Shown: positions 53,628-62,862, counted from the first letter of the stretch. The stretch is 64,000 bases of DNA from Rhodocyclaceae bacterium (GCA_019455325.1 JACFMQ010000003.1:372001-436000); one strand, 5' to 3'. A program made the numbers and translations. The notes: generated from the letters alone by a model not told the origin.

Positions 53628-55618
53628 GCGGTTTGCCTGTTGCCGGAGGTGAGGGTTGCGGAAGCCGCCCGCGCCTTGACGCGGTAGCGGCGGTCGAAGA
53701 TGGCGATCAGCCCGCCGATCGACATCAGCACGCAGCCGCCCCAGATCCAGTCGACGAAGGGCTTGTGGTAGACGCGTACCGCCCACTCGCCCTCGGGCTT
53801 GTCGCGGTCGATCGGCTCGCCGAGCGAGACGTAGAGGTCGCGGAACAGGCCGGCGTCGATCGCCGCCTCGGTCATCGGCATCGCCGACGAGACGTAGGCG
53901 CGCTTCTCCGGCAGCATCTTCTTCAGCACGCGGTCGCCCTTGACCAGGTCGAAGTCGCCGGCGAGCGCCGTGTAGTTCGGCCCCTTCACCTCGTGCACGC
54001 CGTTGAAGCGGAATTCGTAGCCGGCGACCGCGACGGTGTCGCCCGGCCCCATCTTCACGTCCTTCTCCTGCTGGTAGCTGGTGACCATGGTGACGCCGAC
54101 GACGAAGACGGCAACGCCGACGTGCGCCGTGTGCATGCCGAAGAAGTGCCGCGGCTGGCGCAGCACGCCGGCCATGAAGGAGCCGCCGGCGCGCGTCGCC
54201 TGCACGCGCTCGACGAAGTTGAGCGTGCCGGCGAAGACGATCCACGCGGCGAGCAGGATGCCGAACGCGCTCAGCGGCTTCCACGTGTCGTAGAAGAAGG
54301 GCAGCGCGACGGCGACCACGGCGGCCGCGGCGAAGGCCCAGCGCAGCGTACGCATGAGTTCGGCGGCGTTCGCCTCTTTCCAGCGGGCGAACGGCGCGAC
54401 GCCGACGAGGAACAGCACCGGCACCATCAGCGGCACGAAGACCGCGTCGAAGTACGGCGGCCCGACCGAGATCTTGCCCATGCCGAGCGCGTCGATGAGC
54501 AGCGGATAGAGCGTGCCGAGCAGCACCGACGCGCAGGCGACGACGAGCAGCACGTTGTTGGTGAGCAGCAGCGACTCGCGCGAGACCAGCCCGAAGCGCC
54601 CGCCCAGGCCGACCTTCGGCGCGCGCCAGGCGAAGAGCACGAGCGAGCTGCCGATGACGACGACGAGGAAGGCGAGGATGAAGATGCCGCGCTTCGGATC
54701 GGTGGCGAACGCATGCACCGAGGTGAGCACGCCGGAGCGGACGAGGAAGGTGCCCAAGAGCGACAGCGAGAAGGCGGAGATCGCCAGCAGCACCGTCCAG
54801 TTCTTGAAGCTGCCGCGCTTCTCGGTGACGGCGAGGCTGTGCACCAGCGCCGTGCCGACCAGCCAGGGCATGAACGAGGCGTTCTCGACCGGATCCCAGA
54901 ACCACCAGCCGCCCCAGCCCAGTTCGTAGTAGGCCCACCACGAGCCCATGGCGATGCCGAGCGTCAGGAAGATCCAGGCCACCGTGGTCCACGGCCGCGA
55001 CCAGCGCGCCCAGGCCGCGTCGAGCTGGCCGGAGAGCAGCGCGGCGACGGCAAAGGCGTAGGCCACCGAGAAGCCGACGTAGCCCATGTAGAGCAGCGGC
55101 GGGTGGATGATCAGGCCGGGGTCCTGCAGCAGCGGGTTCAGGTCGCGCCCTTCCTCGACGCCCGGCAGCAGACGGTCGAACGGGTTCGAGGTGAACAGGA
55201 TGAACAGCAGGAAGCCGGCGGTGACCAGGCCGAGCGTGCCGACGACGCGCGCCACCATCGCCTCCGGCAACTGGCGCGAGAAGATCGTCACCGCCAGCGT
55301 CCACCACGAGAGCATCAGCACCCACAGCAGCAGCGAGCCCTCGTGCCCGCCCCAGACGCCGGAGACGCGGTACTCGATCGGCAGCAGCGAATTCGAGTGG
55401 TTGGCGACGTAGGCCACCGAGAAGTCGTTGGCAATGAAGGCCCAGGTCAGGCAGCCGTAGGCGAAGGTGACGAGCAGCCCCGCCGTCTGCGCCGCCGGCC
55501 GGGCGAAGCCGATCCAGGCGAGACGGTTGCGGTGCGCGCCGACGAGCGGCAGCACGCCCTGCAGCACGGAGACGACGAGCGCCAGGATCAGCGCGAAATG
55601 ACCGAGTTCGGGAATCAT
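53624..55618 (-). CDS. ccmF: CcmF, haem lyase subunit
   Basis: The 664-residue polytopic protein has the CcmF signatures: VWGGHEGSLLLWVLML, the WWD domain (GWGGWWFWDPVENASFMPWL) and PGLIIHPPLLYMGYVGF with a haem-ligating histidine. CcmF ligates haem from CcmE to apocytochrome c with CcmH and CcmI. Length is normal for the family. Confidence 0.96.
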   Translation of the reverse strand: MIPELGHFALILALVVSVLQGVLPLVGAHRNRLAWIGFARPAAQTAGLLVTFAYGCLTWAFIANDFSVAYVANHSNSLLPIEYRVSGVWGGHEGSLLLWVLMLSWWTLAVTIFSRQLPEAMVARVVGTLGLVTAGFLLFILFTSNPFDRLLPGVEEGRDLNPLLQDPGLIIHPPLLYMGYVGFSVAYAFAVAALLSGQLDAAWARWSRPWTTVAWIFLTLGIAMGSWWAYYELGWGGWWFWDPVENASFMPWLVGTALVHSLAVTEKRGSFKNWTVLLAISAFSLSLLGTFLVRSGVLTSVHAFATDPKRGIFILAFLVVVIGSSLVLFAWRAPKVGLGGRFGLVSRESLLLTNNVLLVVACASVLLGTLYPLLIDALGMGKISVGPPYFDAVFVPLMVPVLFLVGVAPFARWKEANAAELMRTLRWAFAAAAVVAVALPFFYDTWKPLSAFGILLAAWIVFAGTLNFVERVQATRAGGSFMAGVLRQPRHFFGMHTAHVGVAVFVVGVTMVTSYQQEKDVKMGPGDTVAVAGYEFRFNGVHEVKGPNYTALAGDFDLVKGDRVLKKMLPEKRAYVSSAMPMTEAAIDAGLFRDLYVSLGEPIDRDKPEGEWAVRVYHKPFVDWIWGGCVLMSIGGLIAIFDRRYRVKARAASATLTSGNRQTA

Positions 55619-55628
55619 CGCAGGGCGC

Positions 55629-56138
55629 TCAGTAAGCCGGCTTGGCGGCGGGTTGTTGGGCGGCCGGGGCGCCGGCAGCGGCCTCCTGCGCCGCCTTGTT
55701 CGTCGCGGCGCGCTCGTGCGCGTCGGCGACGGCCTGCGCCGCCTCCGGCGGCATGTAGTTCTCGTCGTGCTTGGCCAGCACCTCGCTGGCGACGAAGCGG
55801 GTGCCGTCCTCGGTCAGCTTGCCCTGGGCGACGACGCCTTTCCCCTCCTGGAAGAGGTCGGGCAGGATGCCCTTGTAGTTCACCAGGAGATCCGTCTCGG
55901 TGTCGGTGACGATGAAGGCCATGGTGACGCCGTCGGCCTCGCGCTTCACCGAGGCTTCCTTGACCATGCCGCCGATGCGGAAGGCCTTGCCCTGCGGCGC
56001 CTTGCCGGCGGCGACGTCGGTCGGCGAGACGTAGAAGGCGATGTTGCTGTTCAGCGCGTTCAACACCAGCGCGGCGGCGATGCCGAGGACGGCGAGGCCG
56101 CCGGCGATGAGGGCGATGCGTTTCTGACGGGCTTTCAC
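55629..56138 (-). CDS. ccmE: CcmE, periplasmic haem chaperone
   Basis: The 169-residue protein has an N-terminal anchor helix ([19 protein letters not shown]), an OB-fold body and the haem-binding H124 in [12 protein letters not shown], with the conserved Y128. It binds haem covalently from CcmC and hands it to CcmF. An alanine/glutamine-rich C-terminal tail of about 30 residues follows. It lies 10 bases before ccmF and directly after ccmD. Confidence 0.95.
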   Translation of the reverse strand: MKARQKRIALIAGGLAVLGIAAALVLNALNSNIAFYVSPTDVAAGKAPQGKAFRIGGMVKEASVKREADGVTMAFIVTDTETDLLVNYKGILPDLFQEGKGVVAQGKLTEDGTRFVASEVLAKHDENYMPPEAAQAVADAHERAATNKAAQEAAAGAPAAQQPAAKPAY

Positions 56139-56342
56139 TCACTGCTCCTTGTTGCTGCCGTTGTTGCCGCGTTCGGCGCGCGCCTGCCGCTTCAGGCGGG
56201 CGATCAGCGCCTTTCGATTGCGCACGGCGACGATCGGTTCCGCGATCAGGACCAGCGCGGTGACGCCGAAGCTGCCCCAGACGTAGAGGCCGTAGCCGCC
56301 CATGGCGAGGAAATCGGAAAAACTGCTCCAGTGGATATTCAT
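56139..56342 (-). CDS. ccmD: CcmD, small haem exporter accessory protein
   Basis: The 67-residue protein has the conserved SFSDFLAMGGYGLYVWGSFG segment and one transmembrane helix (VTALVLIAEPIVAV) followed by a basic tail. CcmD helps release haem-loaded CcmE from CcmC. It abuts ccmE with no gap; 106 bases separate it from ccmC. Confidence 0.9.
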   Translation of the reverse strand: MNIHWSSFSDFLAMGGYGLYVWGSFGVTALVLIAEPIVAVRNRKALIARLKRQARAERGNNGSNKEQ

Positions 56343-56358
56343 TCGACCTTCCCCCCAG

Positions 56359-56379
56359 CCCCCTCCCCACGGGAGGGGG
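56359..56379. repeat. GC-rich palindrome (REP-like) within the ccm operon
   Basis: CCCCCTCCC (56359-56367) pairs with GGGAGGGGG (56371-56379) over a 3-base loop, in the only sizeable gap of the ccm operon (106 bases between ccmC and ccmD). Such C/G-tract palindromes often occur as dispersed intergenic repeats in proteobacteria. Whether this one recurs in the genome cannot be seen from a single window. Confidence 0.45.
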
Positions 56380-56448
56380 TGATAGCGGTTCGCCGCTGCG
56401 CGGCTCCGGTGCGCTCTCTGCGCTCCTGCGGGCGGCCGTGCGGGGCGC

Positions 56449-57204
56449 TCATTTCGCGCCCTCCGCGGCCAGCGTTTCCTTCACCCACTCGGTGCCGCGT
56501 TCGCGTTCGAGCATGATCGTGCGCGCGCGGTAGAGGGCGATGGCGATGCTGTACATCCAGAAGGCCAGCGCCATCAGCAGCATGCCCCAGAGCATCAGGC
56601 TGGCCATCGCCGGCGCCCGGTTCAGGCTGACCGAGGCGCCCTGGTGCAGCGTGTTCCACCACTTCACCGAGAAATAGATGATCGGGATGTTCACCACGCC
56701 GACCAGCGCCAGCACGGCGCCGGCCTTGTCCGCCCGGCGCGGGTCGTCGATCGCCGCCTGCAGCGCGATGAAGCCGATGTAGAGGAAGAGCAGGATCAGC
56801 TCGGAGGTGAGCCGCGCGTCCCAGACCCACCAGGTGCCCCACATCGGCTTGCCCCACAGCGCGCCGGTCCACAGCGAGAGGAAGGCCATCAGCGCGCCGG
56901 TCGGCGCCAGCGCCTGCGCCATCATGCCCGAGAGCCGCGTGTTGTAAGCGAGGCCGAGCGCCGCCCAGAAGGCCATCACCAGGTAGATGAACATGCTCAT
57001 CCACGAGGCCGGCACGTGGATGAAGATGATGCGGTAGCCCTCGCCCTGCTGGAAGTCGGTCGGCGCCACGGCCATGCCGATCCACAGCCCGGCGATGCCG
57101 AAGACGGCGCCGGCGGCGGCGAACCACGGAATCATCTTGCCCGCGAGCGGATAGAAGCTCTGCGGCGAGGCGTACTTGAACCAGTTGATCAGTCGATTGT
57201 TCAC
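56449..57204 (-). CDS. ccmC: CcmC, haem transporter/handling protein
   Basis: The 251-residue protein has six transmembrane helices and the WWD-type motif (WGKPMWGTWWVWDARLTSEL), with histidines in FIHVPASWMSM and KWWNTLHQGAS for haem binding. CcmC loads haem onto CcmE. It lies 10 bases after ccmB. Confidence 0.95.
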   Translation of the reverse strand: MNNRLINWFKYASPQSFYPLAGKMIPWFAAAGAVFGIAGLWIGMAVAPTDFQQGEGYRIIFIHVPASWMSMFIYLVMAFWAALGLAYNTRLSGMMAQALAPTGALMAFLSLWTGALWGKPMWGTWWVWDARLTSELILLFLYIGFIALQAAIDDPRRADKAGAVLALVGVVNIPIIYFSVKWWNTLHQGASVSLNRAPAMASLMLWGMLLMALAFWMYSIAIALYRARTIMLERERGTEWVKETLAAEGAK

Positions 57205-57214
57205 GTTAGTCCCG

Positions 57215-57883
57215 CTATTCCAGCGAAATCCTCAAGGCCGCCGCGGTCGCCCACGGCGCGAAAAACACTCCCCCGATGGCCAGCGCCCCGAGGATCGACA
57301 GATGCGCCTCGGCGCCCATGCCGGTCACCGTCGCGTCCACCGCGCCGGCGCCGAAGATCAGCACCGGAATGTACAGCGGCAGCACGAGCAGCGAAACGAG
57401 CACGCCGCCGCCGCGCAGCCCGAGCGTCAGCGCCGCGCCGACGGCGCCGATGCCGGAGAGCGCCGGCGTGCCGATCAGCAGCGACACGGTCAGGATCAGC
57501 AGCGCGTCGGTCTCCAGGTCGAACTGCAGGCCGAGCACCGGCGCCAGCAGCGCCAGCGGCAGGCCGGAGACCAGCCAGTGCGCGACGACCTTGCCGATCA
57601 CCGTGAGGCCCAGCGGCTGCGGCGCCAGCACCAGTTGTTCGAGCGTGCCGTCGCGGTAGTCGTCGGCGAAGAGGCGCGGCAGCGACAGCATCGTCGCCAG
57701 CAGCGCGCCGACCCAGAGCACGCCCGGCGCCAGCTTCTTGAGGAGCTGCGGTTCCGGTCCGACGCCGAGCGGAAACAGGCTGGCGACGATGATGAAAAAG
57801 AACAATACCGACACCAGGTCGGCCTGCCGGCGCATCGCCAGCTTCAGGTCGCGCGCGGCGACCGCGCCCACGGAGCCGATCAT
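57215..57883 (-). CDS. ccmB: CcmB, haem exporter membrane subunit
   Basis: The 222-residue protein has six hydrophobic helices and the CcmB blocks FFFIIVASLFPLGVGPEP and FADDYRDGTLEQL. It forms the membrane part of the CcmAB ABC complex that releases holo-CcmE. ATG 57883 overlaps the ccmA stop by 4 bases. Confidence 0.94.
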   Translation of the reverse strand: MIGSVGAVAARDLKLAMRRQADLVSVLFFFIIVASLFPLGVGPEPQLLKKLAPGVLWVGALLATMLSLPRLFADDYRDGTLEQLVLAPQPLGLTVIGKVVAHWLVSGLPLALLAPVLGLQFDLETDALLILTVSLLIGTPALSGIGAVGAALTLGLRGGGVLVSLLVLPLYIPVLIFGAGAVDATVTGMGAEAHLSILGALAIGGVFFAPWATAAALRISLE

Positions 57884-58494
57884 GAAAGCTTCAGCTCCTT
57901 CACCGCGCCGGCCGGGATGTCCACCGCCTGGTGCGTGGTCAGCACGGCCAGTCCGCCGCGCTGCAGGTGGGCGCCGATCAGCCCGGCCAGCCAGGCCACC
58001 GCCGCCACGTCGAGGGCGACGAAGGGCTCGTCGAGCACCCACAGCGCGCGCTTCTCGTGCACCAGCCGGGAGAGCGCGACGCGCCGCTTCTGGCCCTGCG
58101 ACAGGTACTTGCACGGCAGGTCCTCGCGGCCGAGCAGGCCGACCGCTTCCAGCGCGTCGAGCGCCTCGTCCTCGGTCAACGTTTCGCCGGCCAGTTTCGC
58201 CGACGCCGTCAGGTTTTCCAGCGGCGTCAGCTCCTCCTTGATCGCGTTCAGGTGGCCGAGGTAGCACAGCACCTCGCGGTAGTCCTCGCCGAGCCGGCCG
58301 ATGGCCGCGCCCTGCCAGCGGATCTCGCCGGCCGCCGGCGGCGTCAGGCCGCAGATCATGCGCAACAGCGTCGTCTTGCCGGAACCGTTCTTTCCCTGCA
58401 GGAACAGCATCTCGCCGCCTTCGAGGCGAAAGTCGACGCCCGCGAACAGGCGGCGCTCGCCGCGGATGCATTCCAGATCGAAGGCTTCGAGCAT
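57880..58494 (-). CDS. ccmA: CcmA, ABC transporter ATP-binding subunit
   Basis: The 204-residue ATPase has Walker A GKNGSGKTTLL, signature LSQGQKRRVALSRL and Walker B ALWVLDEPFVALD. It powers the CcmABCD complex. It is the first gene of the ccm operon, with a perfect FNR-type box centred about 62 bases upstream of its start. Confidence 0.95.
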   Translation of the reverse strand: MLEAFDLECIRGERRLFAGVDFRLEGGEMLFLQGKNGSGKTTLLRMICGLTPPAAGEIRWQGAAIGRLGEDYREVLCYLGHLNAIKEELTPLENLTASAKLAGETLTEDEALDALEAVGLLGREDLPCKYLSQGQKRRVALSRLVHEKRALWVLDEPFVALDVAAVAWLAGLIGAHLQRGGLAVLTTHQAVDIPAGAVKELKLS

Positions 58495-58549
58495 GAGGAA
58501 CCGGGGAAAAGTCGAGCGCGTATTTTGGGGGAGCTATTGTAGCGGGGGG

Positions 58550-58563
58550 TTGATACGTATCAA
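58550..58563 (-). promoter_or_regulatory. FNR/DNR-type box nearest ccmA
   Basis: TTGAT-ACGT-ATCAA is a perfect match and fully palindromic. Its centre is about 62 bases upstream of the ccmA ATG, a position suited to activating the ccm operon under low oxygen. Confidence 0.75.
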
Positions 58564-58588
58564 ATGAAGTACATGTTGCGGCGGAAAT

Positions 58589-58602
58589 TTGACCTGGATC
58601 AA
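58589..58602. promoter_or_regulatory. FNR/DNR-like box, middle of the ccmA-nirB gap
   Basis: TTGAC-CTGG-ATCAA has one mismatch from the consensus. It lies 39 bases (centre to centre) from the box next to ccmA and may act on either operon. Confidence 0.55.
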
Positions 58603-58662
58603 ATTTCATTTATGGGCATGCGAATGCAATCATAACTTCATGAATATAAAGGAATCGTATTT

Positions 58663-58676
58663 TTGATATTTATCAA
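58663..58676 (+). promoter_or_regulatory. FNR/DNR-type box upstream of nirB
   Basis: TTGAT-ATTT-ATCAA is a perfect match inside an AT-rich stretch, centred about 223 bases before the nirB start codon. It implies a long 5' leader if it activates nirB at the usual -41.5 position. Confidence 0.7.
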
Positions 58677-58892
58677 AAATACGGAATAATCACTCATTCG
58701 GTGCATCGACCTGCGTAAATCCGCATGGAATCGCACCCGAATGGGGCTGCCCGCCTTCCGATATGCGCCGACAGCGCCGCACAAGCACATGATTTTAAAC
58801 TGAAAAACACATACCCGACGGGCCTGGCACGTTGCTTGCAAATGACGCCTGTTTCGCAAGTTTTCGCGTTTTCGCAAACAGGAGAGGCCCGC

Positions 58893-61349
58893 ATGAAGGA
58901 AAAACTGATTCTGGTCGGCAACGGCATGGCCGGCGTCCGCGTCGTCGAGGAGCTGCTCGCGCTAGCGCCGGACAAGTACGAGATCGCCGTCTTCGGCGAG
59001 GAGCCGCACGGCAACTACAACCGCATCCTGCTCTCGCACGTGCTCTCGGGCGAGAAGCGCTTCGCCGACACGGTGCTCAACGACCGCGCCTGGTACACGG
59101 CGCGCGGCATCCGGCTGGAGACGGGGTGCAAGGTGGTGGCCATCAACCGCGCGCGCCGGCAGGTGATCGCCGCCGACGGCACGATCGCCGGCTACGACAA
59201 GCTGCTGCTCGCCACCGGCGCGCGGCCGACGATGATGCCGCTGCCCGGCGGCCATCTCTTCGGCGTCATGAGCTTTCGCAACGTCGCCGAGGTCGAGGCC
59301 ATGCTCGACCTCGCCCGTCCCGGCCGCCGCGCGGTCGTCGTCGGCGGCGGCCTGCTCGGGCTGGAAGCGGCCTGGGGGCTGAAACAGCGCGGCATGAACG
59401 TGACCGTCGTGCATCTGATGGACCGGCTGATGGAGCGCCAGCTCGACGCGCCGGCAGCGGCGCTGCTCAGGCGCTCGCTGGAGGCGCGCGGCATCGCCGT
59501 CGAACTCGGCGCCGAGACGCAGGGCTTCACCGGCACGCAGCAGGTCGAGGCCGTGCGCCTGCGCGACGGGCGGACGCTGCCGGCCGACCTCGCAGTGGTG
59601 GCCATCGGCATCCGCCCGAACGTCGAGCTGGCGCAGCAGTCCGGCATCCACTGCCAGCGCGGCATCGTCGTGAACCACGCGATGCAGACCTACGACCCGC
59701 GCGTCTACGCGGTCGGCGAGTGCGTCGAGCACGCCGGCAACACCTACGGCCTGGTGGCGCCGCTGTTCAGGCAGGCGAAGGTCGCCGCCAACCACCTCGC
59801 CGGCCTCGGCCACGCCCGCTACGAGGACCAGCCGCTGGCCACCAAGCTGAAGATCACCGGCATCGACCTCTACTCGGCCGGCAATTTCACCGGCGGCGAG
59901 GGCTGCGAGGAGCTGGTCATGGAAGACCCGTGCCGCGGCGTCTACAAGAAGCTGGTGATCCGCGACGACCGGCTGGTCGGCGCCCTGCTCTACGGCGACA
60001 CGACCAACGAGACCTGGTACTACGACCTGATGCGCGACGGCTCCGACGTCTCCGAACTGCGCCCGAGCCTGCTGCACGGCCACGGCCACCTCGGCGACGC
60101 CGGCCACAGCGGCGCCGTTGCCGTCGCCGGCATGCCCGACGACACCGAGGTCTGCGGCTGCAACGGCGTCACCAAGGGGATGATCGTCAAGGCGATCACC
60201 GACAAGGGGCTGTTCACGCTCGAAGAGGTGCGCGCGCACACCAAGGCTTCGGCCTCCTGCGGCTCGTGCACCGGCAAGGTCGAGCAGATCCTCGCCTTCA
60301 CGCTCGGCGGCGACTACAGCCCGGCGCCGCAGGAAAAGCCGCTGTGCACCTGCACCGAGCACACGCACGCCGAGGTGCGCGCGGCGATCCGCGAGCAGCA
60401 CCTGACGACGATCCCGGAGACCATGCGCTTCCTCGACTGGAAGACGCCCGACGGCTGCCCGAAGTGCCGGCCGGCGCTCAACTACTACCTGATCTCGACC
60501 TGGCCGGGCGAGGCCGAGGACGATCCGCAGAGCCGCACGCACAACGAGCGCGTGCACGCCAACATCCAGAACGACGGCACCTACTCGGTGGTGCCGCGCA
60601 CCTGGGGCGGCCTGACCAACGCCAAGGAGCTGCGCGTCGTCGCCGATCTCGCCGAGAAGTACAACGTGCCGGTGAAGGTCACCGGCGGCCAGCGCCTGGC
60701 CATCCCGTTCATTAAGAAGGAAGACCTGCCCAAGGTCTGGGCGACGCTGAACGAGCACGACATGCTTTCCGGCTTCGCCTACGGCAAGGCCGTGCGCTCG
60801 GTGAAGTCCTGCGTCGGCAAGGGCCTGTGCCGCTTCGGCACGCAGGATTCGCTCGGGCTCGGCATCCGCATCGAGAAGGAGTTCTGGGGCGCGTGGACGC
60901 CGCACAAGTTCAAGCTGGGCGTCTCCGGCTGCCCGCGCAACTGCGCCGAGGCGACGATCAAGGACTTCGGCATCGTCGGCGTCGATTCCGGCTGGGAGCT
61001 GCACGTCGGCGGCACCTGCGGCGTGCGCGTGCGCGCCACCGACCTGCTGTGCAAGGTGGCCACCGACGACGAGGCGATCGAGCACGCCGCCGCCTTCCTG
61101 CAGCTCTACCGCGAGGAGGGCTGGTACCTGGAACGCTCGTCGGCGTGGATCGAGCGCGTCGGCCTGCCCTACGTGAAGAAGCGCGTCCTCGACGACGCCG
61201 CGGCCAGGCAGACGCTCGCCGAACGCTTCCGGTACGCGCAGCGCTTCGCCCAGGTCGATCCGTGGCAGGCGCGCGCGGGGCTGGGCAGCAGCGCCGACCG
61301 CCCCGATCACGAATACGCGTCGCTCGAAGTCGTCGAAGCGGCCGCCTGA
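58893..61349 (+). CDS. nirB: NADH-dependent nitrite reductase, large subunit
   Basis: The 818-residue enzyme reduces nitrite to ammonium in the cytoplasm. In order it shows an FAD/NAD(P)H-binding reductase (LILVGNGMAGVRVVEELL at the start and VVVGGGLLGLEAAWGLK near 150), a BFD-like 2Fe-2S domain (CGCNGVTKG near 420 and CGSCTGKVEQIL) and the sirohaem/4Fe-4S domain. That domain has CVGKGLCRFG near 638 and GVSGCPRNCAEA near 680. CAGGAGAGGCCCGC fixes ATG 58893. nirD follows after 16 bases. No nirC or nasA gene is seen. Confidence 0.95.
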   Translation: MKEKLILVGNGMAGVRVVEELLALAPDKYEIAVFGEEPHGNYNRILLSHVLSGEKRFADTVLNDRAWYTARGIRLETGCKVVAINRARRQVIAADGTIAGYDKLLLATGARPTMMPLPGGHLFGVMSFRNVAEVEAMLDLARPGRRAVVVGGGLLGLEAAWGLKQRGMNVTVVHLMDRLMERQLDAPAAALLRRSLEARGIAVELGAETQGFTGTQQVEAVRLRDGRTLPADLAVVAIGIRPNVELAQQSGIHCQRGIVVNHAMQTYDPRVYAVGECVEHAGNTYGLVAPLFRQAKVAANHLAGLGHARYEDQPLATKLKITGIDLYSAGNFTGGEGCEELVMEDPCRGVYKKLVIRDDRLVGALLYGDTTNETWYYDLMRDGSDVSELRPSLLHGHGHLGDAGHSGAVAVAGMPDDTEVCGCNGVTKGMIVKAITDKGLFTLEEVRAHTKASASCGSCTGKVEQILAFTLGGDYSPAPQEKPLCTCTEHTHAEVRAAIREQHLTTIPETMRFLDWKTPDGCPKCRPALNYYLISTWPGEAEDDPQSRTHNERVHANIQNDGTYSVVPRTWGGLTNAKELRVVADLAEKYNVPVKVTGGQRLAIPFIKKEDLPKVWATLNEHDMLSGFAYGKAVRSVKSCVGKGLCRFGTQDSLGLGIRIEKEFWGAWTPHKFKLGVSGCPRNCAEATIKDFGIVGVDSGWELHVGGTCGVRVRATDLLCKVATDDEAIEHAAAFLQLYREEGWYLERSSAWIERVGLPYVKKRVLDDAAARQTLAERFRYAQRFAQVDPWQARAGLGSSADRPDHEYASLEVVEAAA

Positions 61350-61365
61350 ACCAAGGAGAGCATCC

Positions 61366-61749
61366 ATGAACACGCAGCACGAATCCGCACAGTGGGTCGA
61401 CGCCGGTCCGGTCGACGCCATTCCCAGCCCCGGCGCCCGCCGCCTGCCGACGGCGCACGGCGACATCGCCGTCGTCCGCACCGGCAGCGGCGCCGTCTAC
61501 GCCATCGGCGACCGCTGCCCGCACAAGGGCGGCCCGCTCAGCCAGGGCATGGTCTTCGGCGAACGCGTGCAGTGCCCGCTGCACGGGCTGGTCGTCGACC
61601 TCGCCAGCGGCCGCGCCGTGGCGCCGGACAGCGGCGCCGTCGCCGTGCATCCGGTGCGCGTCGACAACGGCCGCATCCTCGTCGGCCTGACGCCGCAGAG
61701 CGCCGCCGCGCCCTGCGACGGCGGCTGCGCCTGCGCACAGGCGGCCTGA
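61366..61749 (+). CDS. nirD: Nitrite reductase small subunit, Rieske type
   Basis: The 127-residue protein has a complete Rieske 2Fe-2S motif: C51-P-H53 in DRCPHKGGPL and C70-P-L-H73 in VQCPLHG. Some enteric NirD proteins lack these ligands, so this one can carry a cluster. The C-terminus is cysteine-rich (PCDGGCACAQAA). It would form part of the electron path to NirB. It ends the nirBD operon. Confidence 0.92.
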   Translation: MNTQHESAQWVDAGPVDAIPSPGARRLPTAHGDIAVVRTGSGAVYAIGDRCPHKGGPLSQGMVFGERVQCPLHGLVVDLASGRAVAPDSGAVAVHPVRVDNGRILVGLTPQSAAAPCDGGCACAQAA

Positions 61750-61776
61750 CCACGGGCCAATGCACGTGGCGAGGAA

Positions 61777-61798
61777 GCTCCCGCCTTCGGGCGGGAGC
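61777..61798 (+). terminator. UUCG hairpin downstream of nirD
   Basis: GCTCCCGCC (61777-61785) pairs with GGCGGGAGC (61790-61798) over a TTCG tetraloop, a very stable stem. No T-run follows, so it may be a REP-like element or a 3' stabiliser rather than a strict intrinsic terminator. Confidence 0.55.
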
Positions 61799-61813
61799 GA
61801 CTCACGCAGGCGT

Positions 61814-61840
61814 AAAAAAACCGGGGGCCGAAGCCCCCGG
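61814..61840 (-). terminator. Rho-independent terminator of the cytochrome c peroxidase gene
   Basis: On the minus strand CCGGGGGC and GCCCCCGG (61833-61840 and 61821-61828) form a stem with a 4-base loop, followed by seven T (61814-61820). It lies 20 bases after the stop of the gene at 61861-62862. Confidence 0.85.
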
Positions 61841-61860
61841 TCGGTCGGGGTTGGGGACGT

Positions 61861-62862
61861 TCACTTGCCGAACGGCGTCGGGCGCGGCGTCTTGTCCGTC
61901 GACGGCGGCAGGATCGGCAGCGTGAAGCTCGGCTGATCGCCGGTCAGCGTCTTCAGGAAGGCGACGACCTTCGCGTTCTCGTCCTTCGTGAACTTCTTGC
62001 CGAGCTGCAGGCGGCCCATGATGTCCACCGCTTCCGTCAGCGTGTTGGCGGCGCCGTCGTGGAAGTAGGGGTAGGTCAGTTCGACGTTGCGCAGCGTCGG
62101 CACCTTGAAGTTGAAGCGGTCGGCGTCGTCGCCGGTCACCGCGGCGCGGCCGTCGGGCATCTTGCCCTTGTACGGCTCGACGATGCCCATCTTCTGGAAG
62201 GAGTTGCCGCCGATCGCCTCGCCGTTGTGGCAGGCGATGCAGCCGCTATCCTTGAACAGCTTGTAGCCGTCGAGTTCCTTCTTGGTCAGCGCCTCCTTGT
62301 TGCCGAGCAGCCACTGGTCGAAGCGCGAGTTCGGCGTCACCAGCGTCTTCTCGAACTCGGCGATGGCCGCCGTCACTTCATCGATGGTGATCTTGTCCTT
62401 GCCGAAGACCTGCTTGAACTCGCGGACGTAGGCCGGGATCGACTCGATCACGCCGAGCGCCAGCGTGTGCGTGAAGGCCATCTCGCCCGGGTTGGCGATC
62501 GGGCCGGCGGCCTGCTCCTTGAGGTCGGCGGCGCGGCCGTCCCAGAACTGGGCGAGGTTGAGGCTGGAGTTGAGCACGGTCGGCGAGTTGATCGGGCCTT
62601 CCTGCCATTTGTCGCCGATCGAGGTTGGGATGTTGTCGGTGCCGCCCATCGACAGGTTGTGGCAGGAGTTGCAGGAAATGAAGCCGGACTTCGACAGGCG
62701 CGGATCGAAATAGAGCTTCTTGCCGAGCTCGACCATGCCCAGGTTGATATTGGCGGCGGGCCGGATCGGCTGGATCGGTTCGTCGTCGGCGGCGATCGCG
62801 GCGCCGATGGCGGCGACGCCCGAGATCAAAGCGATGGCAGCGGAAAGAATGGTACGTTTCAT
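61861..62862 (-). CDS. ccpA: Di-haem cytochrome c peroxidase
   Basis: The 333-residue protein has a signal peptide (ending AIA, about residue 24) and two haem sites, CNSCH (64-68) and CIACH (208-212). It carries GFISCNSCHNLSMGG, QFWDGRAADL and the C-terminal PTLRNVELTYPYFHDGA block of bacterial di-haem peroxidases. It reduces periplasmic H2O2 with electrons from cytochrome c. AAGGGAGACCGCATA supports ATG 62862. It is divergent from oxyR and preceded by two FNR-type boxes. Confidence 0.94.
   Translation of the reverse strand: MKRTILSAAIALISGVAAIGAAIAADDEPIQPIRPAANINLGMVELGKKLYFDPRLSKSGFISCNSCHNLSMGGTDNIPTSIGDKWQEGPINSPTVLNSSLNLAQFWDGRAADLKEQAAGPIANPGEMAFTHTLALGVIESIPAYVREFKQVFGKDKITIDEVTAAIAEFEKTLVTPNSRFDQWLLGNKEALTKKELDGYKLFKDSGCIACHNGEAIGGNSFQKMGIVEPYKGKMPDGRAAVTGDDADRFNFKVPTLRNVELTYPYFHDGAANTLTEAVDIMGRLQLGKKFTKDENAKVVAFLKTLTGDQPSFTLPILPPSTDKTPRPTPFGK

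Larger units (their letters stand above)
58495..58892. other. 398-base divergent intergenic region with three FNR-type boxes
   Basis: This AT-rich gap separates ccmA (minus) and nirB (plus). It holds three FNR/DNR-type sites (listed separately) and a GGAGAGGCCC ribosome-binding site before nirB. No open reading frame with coding character or structured RNA was recognised in it. Confidence 0.8.
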
